A program made the position numbers and the translations under genes. A DNA stretch of 39,844 nt from Gudongella sp964575895 (GTDB taxonomy: Bacteria; Bacillota; Clostridia; Tissierellales; Tissierellaceae): NCBI GenBank assembly GCA_964575895.1, contig CAZNTE010000022.1, positions 1-39,844 on the forward strand. The letters run 5' to 3'. This document shows positions 6,132 through 14,684 of this stretch, piece by piece. The first letter of the stretch is position 1, and each line of letters opens with the position of its first letter. Below the pieces are notes generated by a model that was not told where the DNA came from, made no database searches, and saw only the letters and a list, made by a program, of their open reading frames with translations.

Positions 6132-7284
6132 TATAAACCTTAATATTTTACCAGATTTGTTAGGGGCCATAAATGCAGTGAAATTATACTCATATGATCA
6201 TCCTCAAACCTTAACCTTTGTTGAAAATGCAATGGAAAGGTTTAAGAGTATTTTCCAGACTGAAGATAAACTAATTATAGGTGTCTTCAATGAGAGTATA
6301 CTACTTAATCAAAGACCAGTTGTGGGAATGGGAAAGGTTTCAGATTCCATGATCAAATTATTAAATGATGCTGAGATTGATCAGATGGTATTTTTAAGAG
6401 GACTGGAAATAGAAGAGCTGACTTTTTTTCTAGACCAAAAATTTGGAAGGGGCATAGAGAAGTTTGGCCTATCTGAGTATTCCCATATATTACTTGGAAA
6501 GATCTCCAAGGATGAGAGTGATGATGATATAAAGGTTGATTCCATTAGAGACTTAGACTCATCCAATGATTTTATAAGGATGCTTCAGAACTTAGATATA
6601 CAAAAGGCCTTTAATTTCAACATGGTTAATAACCTATCTGTGGATTTAGTTGAGACCTTTAAGTACTCTACAAGTCCTTTGAAGTATCTGGCTGAAGTAA
6701 AAAGTGAAGATGAATACACATATATTCATACAATTAATGTAGCCCTATTATCAATGTCCCTAGCCAAGCATATAGGGATAGTTGGTTCAGAGTTATTGGA
6801 TATTATCTATGCGGCCTTGATGCATGATGTGGGTAAGATGCTTGTTCCAAATGAAATACTAAATAAAACCACGCCACTTACATCCAGTGAGTTTGAAATA
6901 ATAAAAGAACATACTCTACATGGGGTAATGTATCTAAGCAATCAAAGAAACATACCCAGAATAGCCATCTTAGCTGCCCTAGAACACCATATAAAATTCA
7001 ATGGTGGTGGATATCCTAAAATTAGCCCTGACTGGAAACCTCATTTTGTAAGTCAGATTATAAGCATATCAGATATATATGATGCCCTTAGAAGTAACAG
7101 ACCCTACAGGGCTCGCTTAGAGCATGATGAGATTATTGGTATTTTACGCCACGATGCAGGAGTTGGATTAAATCCAAAGTTGGTGGAAGTTTTCATTGAT
7201 ATGTTAAATTCTCAATCAAAAGAATTATTATCAAGTACAGAAAAAACTACTTCAAATAATAATTACCTATTTACCGGAAACTAA
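6115..7284 (+). CDS. HD-GYP domain c-di-GMP phosphodiesterase
   Basis: This 389-residue soluble protein has a regulatory N-terminal domain (about 1-130), a linker, and an HD-GYP domain from about 195 to 365. Visible catalytic features are His205 (YIHTINVALLS), His237-Asp238 with Lys241 (ALMHDVGKMLVP), His266 and His269, His291-His292 and the GGGYP loop at 297-301, followed by SISDIYDAL. HD-GYP enzymes cut c-di-GMP to pGpG or GMP using a two- or three-metal centre. The ATG at 6115 follows AAAAGGAGTTAG inside the end of the preceding gene. Two diguanylate cyclases lie in this window (16501 and 20335), so synthesis and breakdown are encoded near each other. The loop reads GGGYP instead of the usual DGSGYP, a mild variation. 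Confidence 0.85.
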   Translation: METNSDINLNILPDLLGAINAVKLYSYDHPQTLTFVENAMERFKSIFQTEDKLIIGVFNESILLNQRPVVGMGKVSDSMIKLLNDAEIDQMVFLRGLEIEELTFFLDQKFGRGIEKFGLSEYSHILLGKISKDESDDDIKVDSIRDLDSSNDFIRMLQNLDIQKAFNFNMVNNLSVDLVETFKYSTSPLKYLAEVKSEDEYTYIHTINVALLSMSLAKHIGIVGSELLDIIYAALMHDVGKMLVPNEILNKTTPLTSSEFEIIKEHTLHGVMYLSNQRNIPRIAILAALEHHIKFNGGGYPKISPDWKPHFVSQIISISDIYDALRSNRPYRARLEHDEIIGILRHDAGVGLNPKLVEVFIDMLNSQSKELLSSTEKTTSNNNYLFTGN

Positions 7285-7286
7285 AT

Positions 7287-7387
7287 CCTAAATCCCAATA
7301 ACTTTAGGAACTAGTATTGGATTTAGGCTTAATCAGAAGGACAATTCATAACTTAGTGGGAAATGATCAAGAGTCATTTCCTTTTTG
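7287..7387 (+). terminator. Two consecutive hairpins; the second is a terminator
   Basis: CCTAAATCCCAATA (7287-7300) pairs with TATTGGATTTAGG (7315-7327), but no T run follows. A second hairpin, GGAAATGA (7359-7366) with TCATTTCC (7374-7381), is followed by TTTTT and is a standard terminator for the HD-GYP operon. Confidence 0.7.
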
Positions 7388-7447
7388 TATTATAGGTTAT
7401 TTTAATATTTAGGACAAAATTTAATCAGAATTTAACCCATGAAAAAC

Positions 7448-7476
7448 TTTACAACATTAAGGCGTTAACATATAAT
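7448..7476 (+). promoter_or_regulatory. Sigma-A type promoter
   Basis: TTTACA (7448-7453) and TATAAT (7471-7476) are spaced by 17 bases. Transcription should begin near 7483, only about 30 bases before the GNAT coding frame, which limits how far upstream that gene can start. Confidence 0.65.
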
Positions 7477-7512
7477 AATCATGTGCTATTACTAATGTGA
7501 TTTATGTAAGGA

Positions 7513-7956
7513 GTGGGTCCTGTAGAATTTGCAGATGGTAAGCTGGACAGGCAGATAAGTGACACAATGGAATATATTGTAAAGATAAATGCAGGTATTG
7601 ACCAGAAGAAATGGATTACATGGGGGATAGAGCATAGGGAAAGTGGCAAAATAATTGGTGTAATTAGCCTATGGAATTTAATTAAGGATGATAATAGCGG
7701 AGAATTTGGGTATGGACTAAACCCAGATTATCAAGGAAAGGGATACATGAGAGAAGCCTTAAGGGAAGTAATTGAGTATGCATTAGGTTATTTTCAGCTG
7801 GATACAGTATTTGCCTATACTTCAAAAGACAATATACCATCATTAAAACTATTAGAAAAATGTGGATTTTTGGAAACAGGTAGGGTAATAGAAGAAGGAA
7901 TTCACAGTGATAGAGTATTTGAGTATAAAGTATATAGGTTAGGAAAGAAGGGTTGA
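7513..7956 (+). CDS. GNAT acetyltransferase (RimJ/RimL-like), apparently missing its N-terminus
   Basis: The frame gives up to 147 residues with a recognisable GNAT core: GIEHRESGKIIGVISL, then GEFGYGLNPDYQGKGYMREAL (the acetyl-CoA-binding Q-x-x-G-x-G/A region), and SLKLLEKCGFLETG. Family members normally begin about 30 residues earlier with an ETERLILR-type strand. Here an in-frame TAA at 7507 prevents extension. The only early start, GTG at 7513, overlaps the AAGGAG site (7508-7513), which is not a workable spacing; the next in-frame ATG (7567) has no ribosome site. The promoter lies directly upstream, so a small deletion may have removed the true start. It may be a pseudogene. Four bases separate it from the next gene. 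Confidence 0.6.
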   Translation: MGPVEFADGKLDRQISDTMEYIVKINAGIDQKKWITWGIEHRESGKIIGVISLWNLIKDDNSGEFGYGLNPDYQGKGYMREALREVIEYALGYFQLDTVFAYTSKDNIPSLKLLEKCGFLETGRVIEEGIHSDRVFEYKVYRLGKKG

Positions 7957-7960
7957 TAAT

Positions 7961-8365
7961 ATGGACTTTTTAAAGAAACTAAATATTAAGGATCAAAGAC
8001 GAGGATTGGTATTGAATCTTCCAGATGATATGAAGGAAGTAGTTTTATTATGGGAGGAAGTTTTAGAGATAGATTACGAACCTGGGGATGGGATATATCC
8101 CTTTGTCCTGCTATTTGCTAAGGATAAGGAGACTCTGTCAAATAGTAAAGGGGTCTTAAGAGAAGTAATGGACCCAAAGGAACTCATTTGGGTAGCCTAT
8201 CCAAAGAAGTCATCTAAGAACTATAAGTCTGACTTAAGTAGGGATGATTTCTGGGAAGGTTTAAAGGACTTAGAATTGGAACCAGTTAGGCAAGTAGCTC
8301 TTAGTGAAGATTGGTCCGCCTTAAGATTCAAAAAAGGAGAAGATATAAAAAGAAAGGGAGACTAA
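7961..8365 (+). CDS. DUF3052-like protein
   Basis: This 134-residue protein has the pattern of DUF3052 proteins: an N-terminal LNIKDQRRGLVLNLP strand region, a central WVAYPKKSSKNYKSDLSRDDFWEGL and the signature WSALRF near the C-terminus (VRQVALSEDWSALRFKKGE). The role of this family is unknown; it is small and cytoplasmic with no visible catalytic residues. It follows the shortened GNAT gene by four bases and shares its promoter. It ends inside a terminator hairpin used from both sides. Confidence 0.65.
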   Translation: MDFLKKLNIKDQRRGLVLNLPDDMKEVVLLWEEVLEIDYEPGDGIYPFVLLFAKDKETLSNSKGVLREVMDPKELIWVAYPKKSSKNYKSDLSRDDFWEGLKDLELEPVRQVALSEDWSALRFKKGEDIKRKGD

Positions 8366-8390
8366 CCTTAATGCTAGTCTCCTTCTTTTT
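8357..8390. terminator. Bidirectional terminator
   Basis: GGAGACTA (8357-8364) pairs with TAGTCTCC (8375-8382), followed by TTCTTTTT on the plus strand and preceded by an A-rich run that gives CTTTCTTTTT on the minus strand. It serves the two convergent genes on either side. Confidence 0.8.
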
Positions 8391-8393
8391 ATC

Positions 8394-9197
8394 TTATAAT
8401 ACAGCTAAGTCTTCATCCATTGGGTCACAAATAAACATATGACCTGGAGCGTGGGTAATCATCAACTCAGGTTTACTGGTCATGGCTATTGATTGTGGAG
8501 TAACACCGCATGCCCAGAAAACAGGAACTTCTCCATCCTCAATTCTTGATGGATCACCAAAGTCGGGTTTTGTAATATCCTTAATGCCTATTCTTGATGG
8601 ATCACCAATATGAATAGGAGCTCCATGTACTGAAGGGAATCTGGAAGTTGCCTGAACAGCTCTAGTGATTAAGGGATATGGCACAGGTCTCATACTGACA
8701 ACCATCTTACCGTGAAAGGATCCTGCTGGAACACAGTCAATATCTGTTATGTACATTGGAACATTATGATTATCATCAATATGCCTTATTGGTATGGATG
8801 CATTGATCATGGCAGATTCAAAGGAAAAACTACATCCCAGTAAGAAGCCTACAAGATCATCTCTCCAGTAGTCCTTAAGATTTACAACTTCATCAACCAA
8901 CTCTCCATACTTATAGATCCTATATAGTGGAGTATCATATCTTAGATCTGCCCCAGGAGCCATTAACTTTGGTTCAGGATCACCAACATCTGTAACATCA
9001 AGTATTGGGCATGGTTTTGGATTTCTCTGGGCAAATAGTAGGAAGTCAAAAGCTAAATCCTTGGGTACTATGGCCAAATTAGCTTGAATATGCCCTCTAC
9101 ACATTCCAGATGTAGGCTTTATAAGTTGCCCACTTCTAAAAAGTTCTCTTACATCCTTAGGTTTTTGTCTTGATAAATCCATAGTTAAATCAATCAA
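8394..9197 (-). CDS. DUF1445 family protein, putative hydro-lyase (UPF0317)
   Basis: This 267-residue protein matches the UPF0317/DUF1445 family along its length: RELFRSGQLIKPTSGMCRGH near the start, QRNPKPCPILDVTDVGDPEP, YWRDDLVGFLLGCSFSFE in the middle, and VFWACGVTPQSIAM and THAPGHMFICDP at the end. Members are annotated as putative hydro-lyases and one branch is fused to vertebrate D-glutamate cyclase; the reaction here is unproven. The start is a TTG (9197) preceded by AGGAGGG at a good distance; the ATG five codons later (9183-9185) has no such site. It diverges from the M20 amidohydrolase gene across 245 bases. Confidence 0.85.
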   Translation of the reverse strand: MIDLTMDLSRQKPKDVRELFRSGQLIKPTSGMCRGHIQANLAIVPKDLAFDFLLFAQRNPKPCPILDVTDVGDPEPKLMAPGADLRYDTPLYRIYKYGELVDEVVNLKDYWRDDLVGFLLGCSFSFESAMINASIPIRHIDDNHNVPMYITDIDCVPAGSFHGKMVVSMRPVPYPLITRAVQATSRFPSVHGAPIHIGDPSRIGIKDITKPDFGDPSRIEDGEVPVFWACGVTPQSIAMTSKPELMITHAPGHMFICDPMDEDLAVL

Positions 9198-9442
9198 AAT
9201 ATCCCTCCTTTTTTTATTCTTAAAGAGATTATACTACATTAGGGTAGTAAAATCCTTTTTTATTTTTAATTTCAAATTCTTGAATTATTAATGGGAAATC
9301 GTTATATTTTAAATATTTTGAAAATGCAAACCTTATCCTGAAAATTAACCCTAGAAACTTAATCTTCTAACTGGTATACTTTACTGAAATACCCAACGGT
9401 AAAAATTTTATATATAAATATTATGATTAGGAGATGGTATAA
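9198..9442. other. Divergent intergenic region
   Basis: This AT-rich 245-base spacer must hold both promoters. I see no strong consensus promoter, inverted repeat or RNA structure. A 62-codon frame on the minus strand crosses its end but runs into the amidohydrolase gene and has no ribosome site. Confidence 0.35.
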
Positions 9443-10606
9443 GTGGCAGTAAAAGAATTGGCAAAAAAGTATCTTGATTATGGGGTAGAAATGAGAAGAG
9501 AATTTCATAAATACCCAGAAGCAGGAATGAAAGAATTCAGGACCCAAAAAAGAGTAATGGAAGAATTGACCAAGATGGGGATTGAAAATTATCCTTCAGC
9601 AGGAACTGGAGTAGTTGGGATTATCCAAGGCAAAGGTGAGGGAAAGACTGTAGCCTTAAGAGCGGATATGGATGCACTGGAGGTATTTGAAGAAAATGAT
9701 GTGGAATACAAGTCAACTGTAGAAGGTGTAATGCATGCTTGTGGACATGATGGTCATACAGCAGGCTTATTGACTGCAGCAAAAATACTTAATGATCTTA
9801 AGGATGAGTTTAATGGTAGGGTAAAATTACTATTCCAACCAGGAGAAGAGGTTGCCCAAGGAGCACTAGGTATGATCAAAGATGGAGTGATGGAAGATGT
9901 AGATGGGATCTTTGGACTTCACATCTGGAATGATTGTGAAGTTGGAAAGGTTTCCGTTGAAGCAGGTCCAAGGATGGCTTCAGCTAATATGTTCAAGGTA
10001 TACATTACAGGAAAGGGTGGGCATGGATCCCTACCAAATCAAACAGTTGATGCAGTAATGGTTTCAGCAGCCATGGTAATGAACCTTCAATCCATAGTGA
10101 GTAGAGAAATCTCACCACTGGATCCAGCAGTTGTTTCAGTGGGCATGCTTAAAAGTGGAACCAGATGGAATGTAATCGCTGGGGATGCATATATGGAAGG
10201 AACAACAAGATGTTTTAGCAAGGAAGTAAATGATGGGTTTGAAGATCAGATAAAAAGAATAGTAGATATGACTGCTAAAGCTTATAGGGCAGAAGCTAGA
10301 GTGGAGTATACAAAGATGGTAGCTCCAACTATAAATGATGCAGAAATGTCAAAACTTGCAGCAGGATCTGTTAAGTCATTACTAGGAGAAGAAGGCTTAG
10401 TCTTATTTGAAAAGACAACTGGTGGAGAAGACTTTGGATTCTTCTCAGAATATGCGCCATCAGTATTTGCATTTGTTGGTTCTAAGAATACTGATAAACT
10501 AGAATGCTTCCCCCATCATCACCCTAAGTTTAATATAGATGAGGATGCCTTGGAAGTTGCAGCTGGAATGTATGCCCAGTTTGCATTGGATTTTTTAAGT
10601 AAGTAG
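9443..10606 (+). CDS. M20-family amidohydrolase (N-acyl-amino acid / IAA-amino acid hydrolase type)
   Basis: This 387-residue soluble enzyme belongs to peptidase family M20D. The metal site is visible: ALRADMDAL, VMHACGHDGHTAGLL with the bridging Cys and two His, QPGEEVAQGA with the catalytic Glu pair, GLHIWN, and a C-terminal HHHPKFN. The lid domain lies at about residues 175-290. Such enzymes remove acyl groups from N-acylated amino acids or short peptides. The start is a GTG after TTAGGAGATGG. Length is normal for the family. The gene is followed by a hairpin and stands alone; substrate cannot be told from sequence. Confidence 0.9.
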   Translation: MAVKELAKKYLDYGVEMRREFHKYPEAGMKEFRTQKRVMEELTKMGIENYPSAGTGVVGIIQGKGEGKTVALRADMDALEVFEENDVEYKSTVEGVMHACGHDGHTAGLLTAAKILNDLKDEFNGRVKLLFQPGEEVAQGALGMIKDGVMEDVDGIFGLHIWNDCEVGKVSVEAGPRMASANMFKVYITGKGGHGSLPNQTVDAVMVSAAMVMNLQSIVSREISPLDPAVVSVGMLKSGTRWNVIAGDAYMEGTTRCFSKEVNDGFEDQIKRIVDMTAKAYRAEARVEYTKMVAPTINDAEMSKLAAGSVKSLLGEEGLVLFEKTTGGEDFGFFSEYAPSVFAFVGSKNTDKLECFPHHHPKFNIDEDALEVAAGMYAQFALDFLSK

Positions 10607-10611
10607 AAGAT

Positions 10612-10640
10612 AACTCCCATTCTTATGGATGGGAGTTTAA
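10612..10640 (+). terminator. Terminator hairpin
   Basis: AACTCCCAT (10612-10620) pairs with ATGGGAGTT (10629-10637); the T tract (TTTAAATT) is weak but the stem is perfect. Confidence 0.6.
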
Positions 10641-10740
10641 ATTAATAAAAAAAGTCAGAATCTTAAAAAAATAATAGCATTACAAAAATGAACCTGTTAT
10701 AATTATAAAAATACCAATTTCTCGAGAAAGGAGAAGCCCT

Positions 10741-11907
10741 ATGAACTATGTATTTTTATCACCACATTTCCCATCAAACTACAAGAATTTTGCAATAGCC
10801 CTAAAAAAAGAGGGAGTTAAGGTACTTGGTTTGGGATCAGAACCTTATGATAATTTGGAAGACACCTTAAAGGAAGCTCTGACAGAATACTATAGAGTAG
10901 ATAATATGGAAGACTATGACCAACTTGTAAAAGCCTGCGGCTACTTTACATTCAAGTATGGGAAGATTGACAGAATAGAATCCCATAATGAATATTGGTT
11001 AGAAACAGATGCAAAACTAAGGACAGATTTCAATGTAGAAGGTTTTAAAATAGGGGATATGCCAAGTATTAAAATGAAGTCCAAGATGAAGGAAGTCTTT
11101 ATAAGAGCTGGGGTACCTGTAGCCAAAGGTATCATTGTAACTTCAATTGATGTGGCTGAAACCTTCATCAAGGAAGTTGGGTATCCAGTTTGTGCAAAAC
11201 CAGACAATGGTGTTGGAGCTTCAAACACATACAAAATATCAAATCCTGGAGAGCTTCTATACTTCTTTAGAACTAAACCAGACATGGATTATTTTATGGA
11301 GGAATTCATAACAGGAGAAATTCATACATTTGATGGTCTAGTGAATAAAGAGGGAGAAGTAGTCTTTAAGAATTCATTTGTATTTGGTAAAGGAGTAATG
11401 GAAACTGTAAATGATGGGTTGGATCAGTTTTATCACAATCAAAGGACTATTCCAAAAGACCTGGAGGTATATGGCTTAAGTGCTGTAAAAGAGTTTGGTC
11501 TTAAGGAGAGATTTTTCCATATTGAGTTTTTTAGAACAAAAGAAGGAAGCTTAATTGCATTGGAAGTTAATGTAAGGCCACCAGGAGGCTTATCTCTTGA
11601 TATGTTTAATTATGCCAGTGATATAGATGTATATAATACTTATGCAAGGCTGGTGTCAGGGAAAGAAATTGATACTTTAGTAGATATTAAGTATCATTGT
11701 GGGTATGTTGGGATTAAGGATAACAATAGTTATGCCTTAGTTAACTCCAAGGAAGAAGTCCGAGAAAAATTTAGAGACCTGATCATTAATAGTGGTCCTA
11801 TTGCTTCCATTTTTTCAGCTGCACTAGGGAACTATTCCTATATTCTAAGATCAGAGGATCTTGAAAAAATAAAAGAAGCTAGCAAATTCATTTTAACTAG
11901 AAGCTAG
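10741..11907 (+). CDS. ATP-grasp family protein (carboxylate-amine ligase-like)
   Basis: This 388-residue protein has the ATP-grasp layout: an N-terminal pre-ATP domain (1-105, LSPHFPSNYKNFAIALKKEG), a central lid (PSIKMKSKMKEVFIRAGVPV, then GYPVCAKPDNGVGASNTY with the ATP-binding lysine), the MEEFITGEIHTFDG segment and a C-terminal metal site (HIEFFRTKEGSLIALEVNVRPPGG, with Glu-x-Asn). It should join a carboxylate to an amine by an acyl-phosphate. The substrate is unknown. AAAGGAG precedes the ATG. It lies 21 bases before an esterase gene, so the two are co-transcribed; such ATP-grasp/esterase neighbours may make and cut an amide or ester metabolite. Confidence 0.8.
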   Translation: MNYVFLSPHFPSNYKNFAIALKKEGVKVLGLGSEPYDNLEDTLKEALTEYYRVDNMEDYDQLVKACGYFTFKYGKIDRIESHNEYWLETDAKLRTDFNVEGFKIGDMPSIKMKSKMKEVFIRAGVPVAKGIIVTSIDVAETFIKEVGYPVCAKPDNGVGASNTYKISNPGELLYFFRTKPDMDYFMEEFITGEIHTFDGLVNKEGEVVFKNSFVFGKGVMETVNDGLDQFYHNQRTIPKDLEVYGLSAVKEFGLKERFFHIEFFRTKEGSLIALEVNVRPPGGLSLDMFNYASDIDVYNTYARLVSGKEIDTLVDIKYHCGYVGIKDNNSYALVNSKEEVREKFRDLIINSGPIASIFSAALGNYSYILRSEDLEKIKEASKFILTRS

Positions 11908-11928
11908 TTTATAACAAGGGGGTTCACC

Positions 11929-12681
11929 ATGAATATTGAATACCATGAGTTTTATAGTCATAATTTAAATAGGAGTATGTCATTTAAAAGCTATGGTCAT
12001 AGGGGCAAACCAATAATTGTCTTCCCTTCATCAGGGGGAAGATTCTATGAGTATGAGGATTTTAAGATGATAGAAGCCTGTAGTGAGTTTATAAATAATG
12101 GCACAGTGAGATTCTATACAGTAGATAGCATAGATAATGAAAGTTGGTTAAATAAGGGAGCATGGCCAGGTGACATGGCAAGGACTCATAATGCATTTGA
12201 CAGATATGTAATAGATGAGGTCGTCCCCTTTATAAAAGAGAACAATAATTGGTATGGGACAATGGGAGTGACTGGTTGTAGCATGGGGGGATATCATAGT
12301 TTGAATTTCTATTTTAGACACCCGGATGTATTCGATACTCTCATCGCCCTAAGTGGAATTTATGATGCAAGATTCTTCCTGGGAGATAATGTTTCTGATA
12401 TTGATGTGTACTTAAATAGTCCAGTGGATTACCTTAGGAACTTAAAAGATGAGTATTATCTTGATTTATACAGAAAGGGTAATATTATTATTTCAACAGG
12501 ACAAGGATTATGGGAAGAGGATACCATAAGGGATACCAGACTTATAGGTGATATATTAAGGGAGAAAGATGTTCCAGCATGGATTGATTATTGGGGTCAT
12601 GATGTGGATCATGACTGGCCTTGGTGGCGAGTACAGATGCCATACTTTCTTAAATCCCTGGTTGATACAGGCAAAATTTAA
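11929..12681 (+). CDS. Esterase-family alpha/beta hydrolase
   Basis: This 250-residue protein has the serine nucleophile elbow GCSMGG (GVTGCSMGGYHSL) and a late WGHDVDHDWPWWR that supplies the catalytic histidine, as in the esterase D/putative esterase family (PF00756). The oxyanion strand is IIVFPSSGGRFYEYED. There is no signal peptide, so it works in the cytoplasm. AAGGGGG precedes the ATG. It is the second gene of a pair with the ATP-grasp protein and is followed by a strong terminator, so these two form a complete unit. Confidence 0.85.
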   Translation: MNIEYHEFYSHNLNRSMSFKSYGHRGKPIIVFPSSGGRFYEYEDFKMIEACSEFINNGTVRFYTVDSIDNESWLNKGAWPGDMARTHNAFDRYVIDEVVPFIKENNNWYGTMGVTGCSMGGYHSLNFYFRHPDVFDTLIALSGIYDARFFLGDNVSDIDVYLNSPVDYLRNLKDEYYLDLYRKGNIIISTGQGLWEEDTIRDTRLIGDILREKDVPAWIDYWGHDVDHDWPWWRVQMPYFLKSLVDTGKI

Positions 12682-12691
12682 ATTTTAGCAG

Positions 12692-12719
12692 ATAGCCTTC
12701 TTATGAGGGCTATTTTTTT
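12692..12719 (+). terminator. Intrinsic terminator
   Basis: ATAGCC (12692-12697) pairs with GGCTAT (12708-12713), extended inside by TTC/GAG, and is followed directly by a run of Ts. Confidence 0.8.
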
Positions 12720-12822
12720 ATGAACATATGCTTTTTAACACAGTAGGGTAGAATAGTTAAAATATAAACAGGGTATAAATAATTTAAGATTTAGCTCTTA
12801 ATCGCCCAAGGAGGGGAGATAG

Positions 12823-14592
12823 GTGAAAAGGCATGTGATATTTAAGTTTATTTCAATTATCATTATTTTAAGCTTATTCCTAACGGCTTGTGGGAAAGAG
12901 GATATTGGTAGTGGTAATCCTGCCCCAACAAACCAGGGAATAGGGACTGAAGAAGAAATTATTGAAGAAGCATCCAGTGAAGAATTAAAGGATATACTTG
13001 ACGACTATACATATTATCATGGGATAGCAACAGTTTATGAGGATCAGTACTGGAAGTCAAAATATCAGGATGAGAGTCATGGAGAAGGAAATGGAGTATT
13101 AACTTCTGAGGATTATCTAGTGTATGATAGTGAAAGTAAGAAGTTATACATTATAGCTAGAAACCTAACATATAACAGTCAGCATGAGGTTACAGTAAAT
13201 GACCTAAACGGAAATTACTTAAAAACAGCAAATATATTTGCCACAGGAGAGACCAAAGAATATTATTTTATGGGAATTAAATACAAGGATAAGGTTAGTT
13301 TTGAGGGACTTCCTGTGAGGATGGATGGAAATAATTTAGAAGTATATACAAGGATTGAGACTCTGGATGATAAGTGGGTTGAATACCACTCCACTGCTGA
13401 TACTGTTAGATATGGAAGGGATAGGGTAATGCCACCGAATGTATCCACCAATGCCTCTGCAGGACTACTACCCACCATAGATGAGTTAAAGGATGAAAAA
13501 TCCTACGGAAATAAGGATGTATTTGTATATGAGGCAACAACTAGATTTTGGAATCTGAAGGGTACTTTTGATTATAACTATAGAAAGATAAGTCTAGAAG
13601 AGATGATGGAAGGAGTCCTTGCCATAAGGGATACTCAACTTAACAACGAGTCCTTCTCAAAGAGGGCTGAGTTATTACCTGAAGTCTGGCAAGAAACTGC
13701 AAGTATAGGAGATGGACTAAGTGGAATTAATATAGCCAGTGCAGGCTTAAGTAGTATATTTAATACGTTGGATGATATTAAAACATCGTCAGATGGGGAT
13801 AGAAGGGATCTAGTAGAAGCTTCAAGAGGCCAAGAAGAAGTATTAATTTTAAAGGACAAGATTAAGGATGTGTTAAAAGAGCAAGGGGATCAGTCAGCAA
13901 CTAGAAAGCTTGAAGGTTTTGTTTTGGAAACAGAAGAAGAATCCCTAATCCAGTCCTACCCAATATTCTATGAAACAGTAGAGGTGATCTATAGCAGAAT
14001 AGGAGACTATTACAGTGAGTTTGAAAGAGCATATAATGAAATAAGTGAAGCTAATGTCACTGATAAACTTGAAGAAATCGCCCTAAGTCTTAGAAAGCTA
14101 ACTGATGAGAATAATAGAATGCTGGAGTTATTTGAAATATTAGGTGCAAAGATAGAAAAATCTCTTCTCACACAACCATTAATGGGCTTGGACGAACTTT
14201 ATAGGGAGTGGCCAATAGCATTCTATGCTTTAGAAGGAAGTAAGTCAGAGGTTAACATTGAGGAGGGATTAACTCTTCCCCTTGGTTATCCAAAAGATAT
14301 TGTTCCAATAGTAGAAGATGGCAAAATTATTATGGTAGATGTTATTCCTTCTGATACCAGCAGTAGAGAAGTTTATATGATAACAGTCAATTCAGATACA
14401 AGTGAAGGAGATATTTCATTATTCTACAAAGAAGCATTGAAAGATCTAGAAGGATATAGCCAAATGTCAGTGGCTGGTATGACAATCATTGAAGCCTTTT
14501 GGGATGATTATATGATATCAATACTTGTAACTAAGAATAATCTAGGTGGGGAAGAAGAAAATACCATCCAGATTTCAATTATCGACCAGTAG
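12823..14592 (+). CDS. Large lipoprotein of unknown function
   Basis: A GTG start after GGAGGGGAGATAG gives a 589-residue protein with a type II signal peptide: KRHVIFKFI, a hydrophobic core and lipobox LTAC with Cys23, followed by a low-complexity acidic linker. Residues about 55-230 are beta-rich and resemble WG-like display domains in composition; residues 270-440 are helical with coiled-coil character (VEVIYSRIGDYYSEFERAY, LRKLTDENNRMLELFEILG). The end (465-589) is again beta-rich and contains LPLGYPKDIVPIVEDGKII and LKDLEGYSQMSV. It sits on the outer face of the membrane. I do not recognise a family. It is a single-gene unit between two terminators. Confidence 0.7.
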   Translation: MKRHVIFKFISIIIILSLFLTACGKEDIGSGNPAPTNQGIGTEEEIIEEASSEELKDILDDYTYYHGIATVYEDQYWKSKYQDESHGEGNGVLTSEDYLVYDSESKKLYIIARNLTYNSQHEVTVNDLNGNYLKTANIFATGETKEYYFMGIKYKDKVSFEGLPVRMDGNNLEVYTRIETLDDKWVEYHSTADTVRYGRDRVMPPNVSTNASAGLLPTIDELKDEKSYGNKDVFVYEATTRFWNLKGTFDYNYRKISLEEMMEGVLAIRDTQLNNESFSKRAELLPEVWQETASIGDGLSGINIASAGLSSIFNTLDDIKTSSDGDRRDLVEASRGQEEVLILKDKIKDVLKEQGDQSATRKLEGFVLETEEESLIQSYPIFYETVEVIYSRIGDYYSEFERAYNEISEANVTDKLEEIALSLRKLTDENNRMLELFEILGAKIEKSLLTQPLMGLDELYREWPIAFYALEGSKSEVNIEEGLTLPLGYPKDIVPIVEDGKIIMVDVIPSDTSSREVYMITVNSDTSEGDISLFYKEALKDLEGYSQMSVAGMTIIEAFWDDYMISILVTKNNLGGEEENTIQISIIDQ

Positions 14593-14612
14593 TTATAAGG
14601 ATGTCTATTAAG

Positions 14613-14642
14613 GGGATATACCAATGTTTTTAGGTATATCCC
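14613..14642 (+). terminator. Hairpin, probable terminator
   Basis: GGGATATACC (14613-14622) pairs perfectly with GGTATATCCC (14633-14642). The tail TATTACTT is a poor T run, so termination may be partial. Confidence 0.5.
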
Positions 14643-14684
14643 TATTACTTGGGTAAAATTAACACATAGAGTGGAGGAAATACT

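Noticed and set aside
9359..9547. Minus-strand 62-residue frame across the amidohydrolase start
   Set aside because: It is antisense to a clear gene start, has no ribosome site and shows low-complexity hydrophobic composition typical of chance frames.
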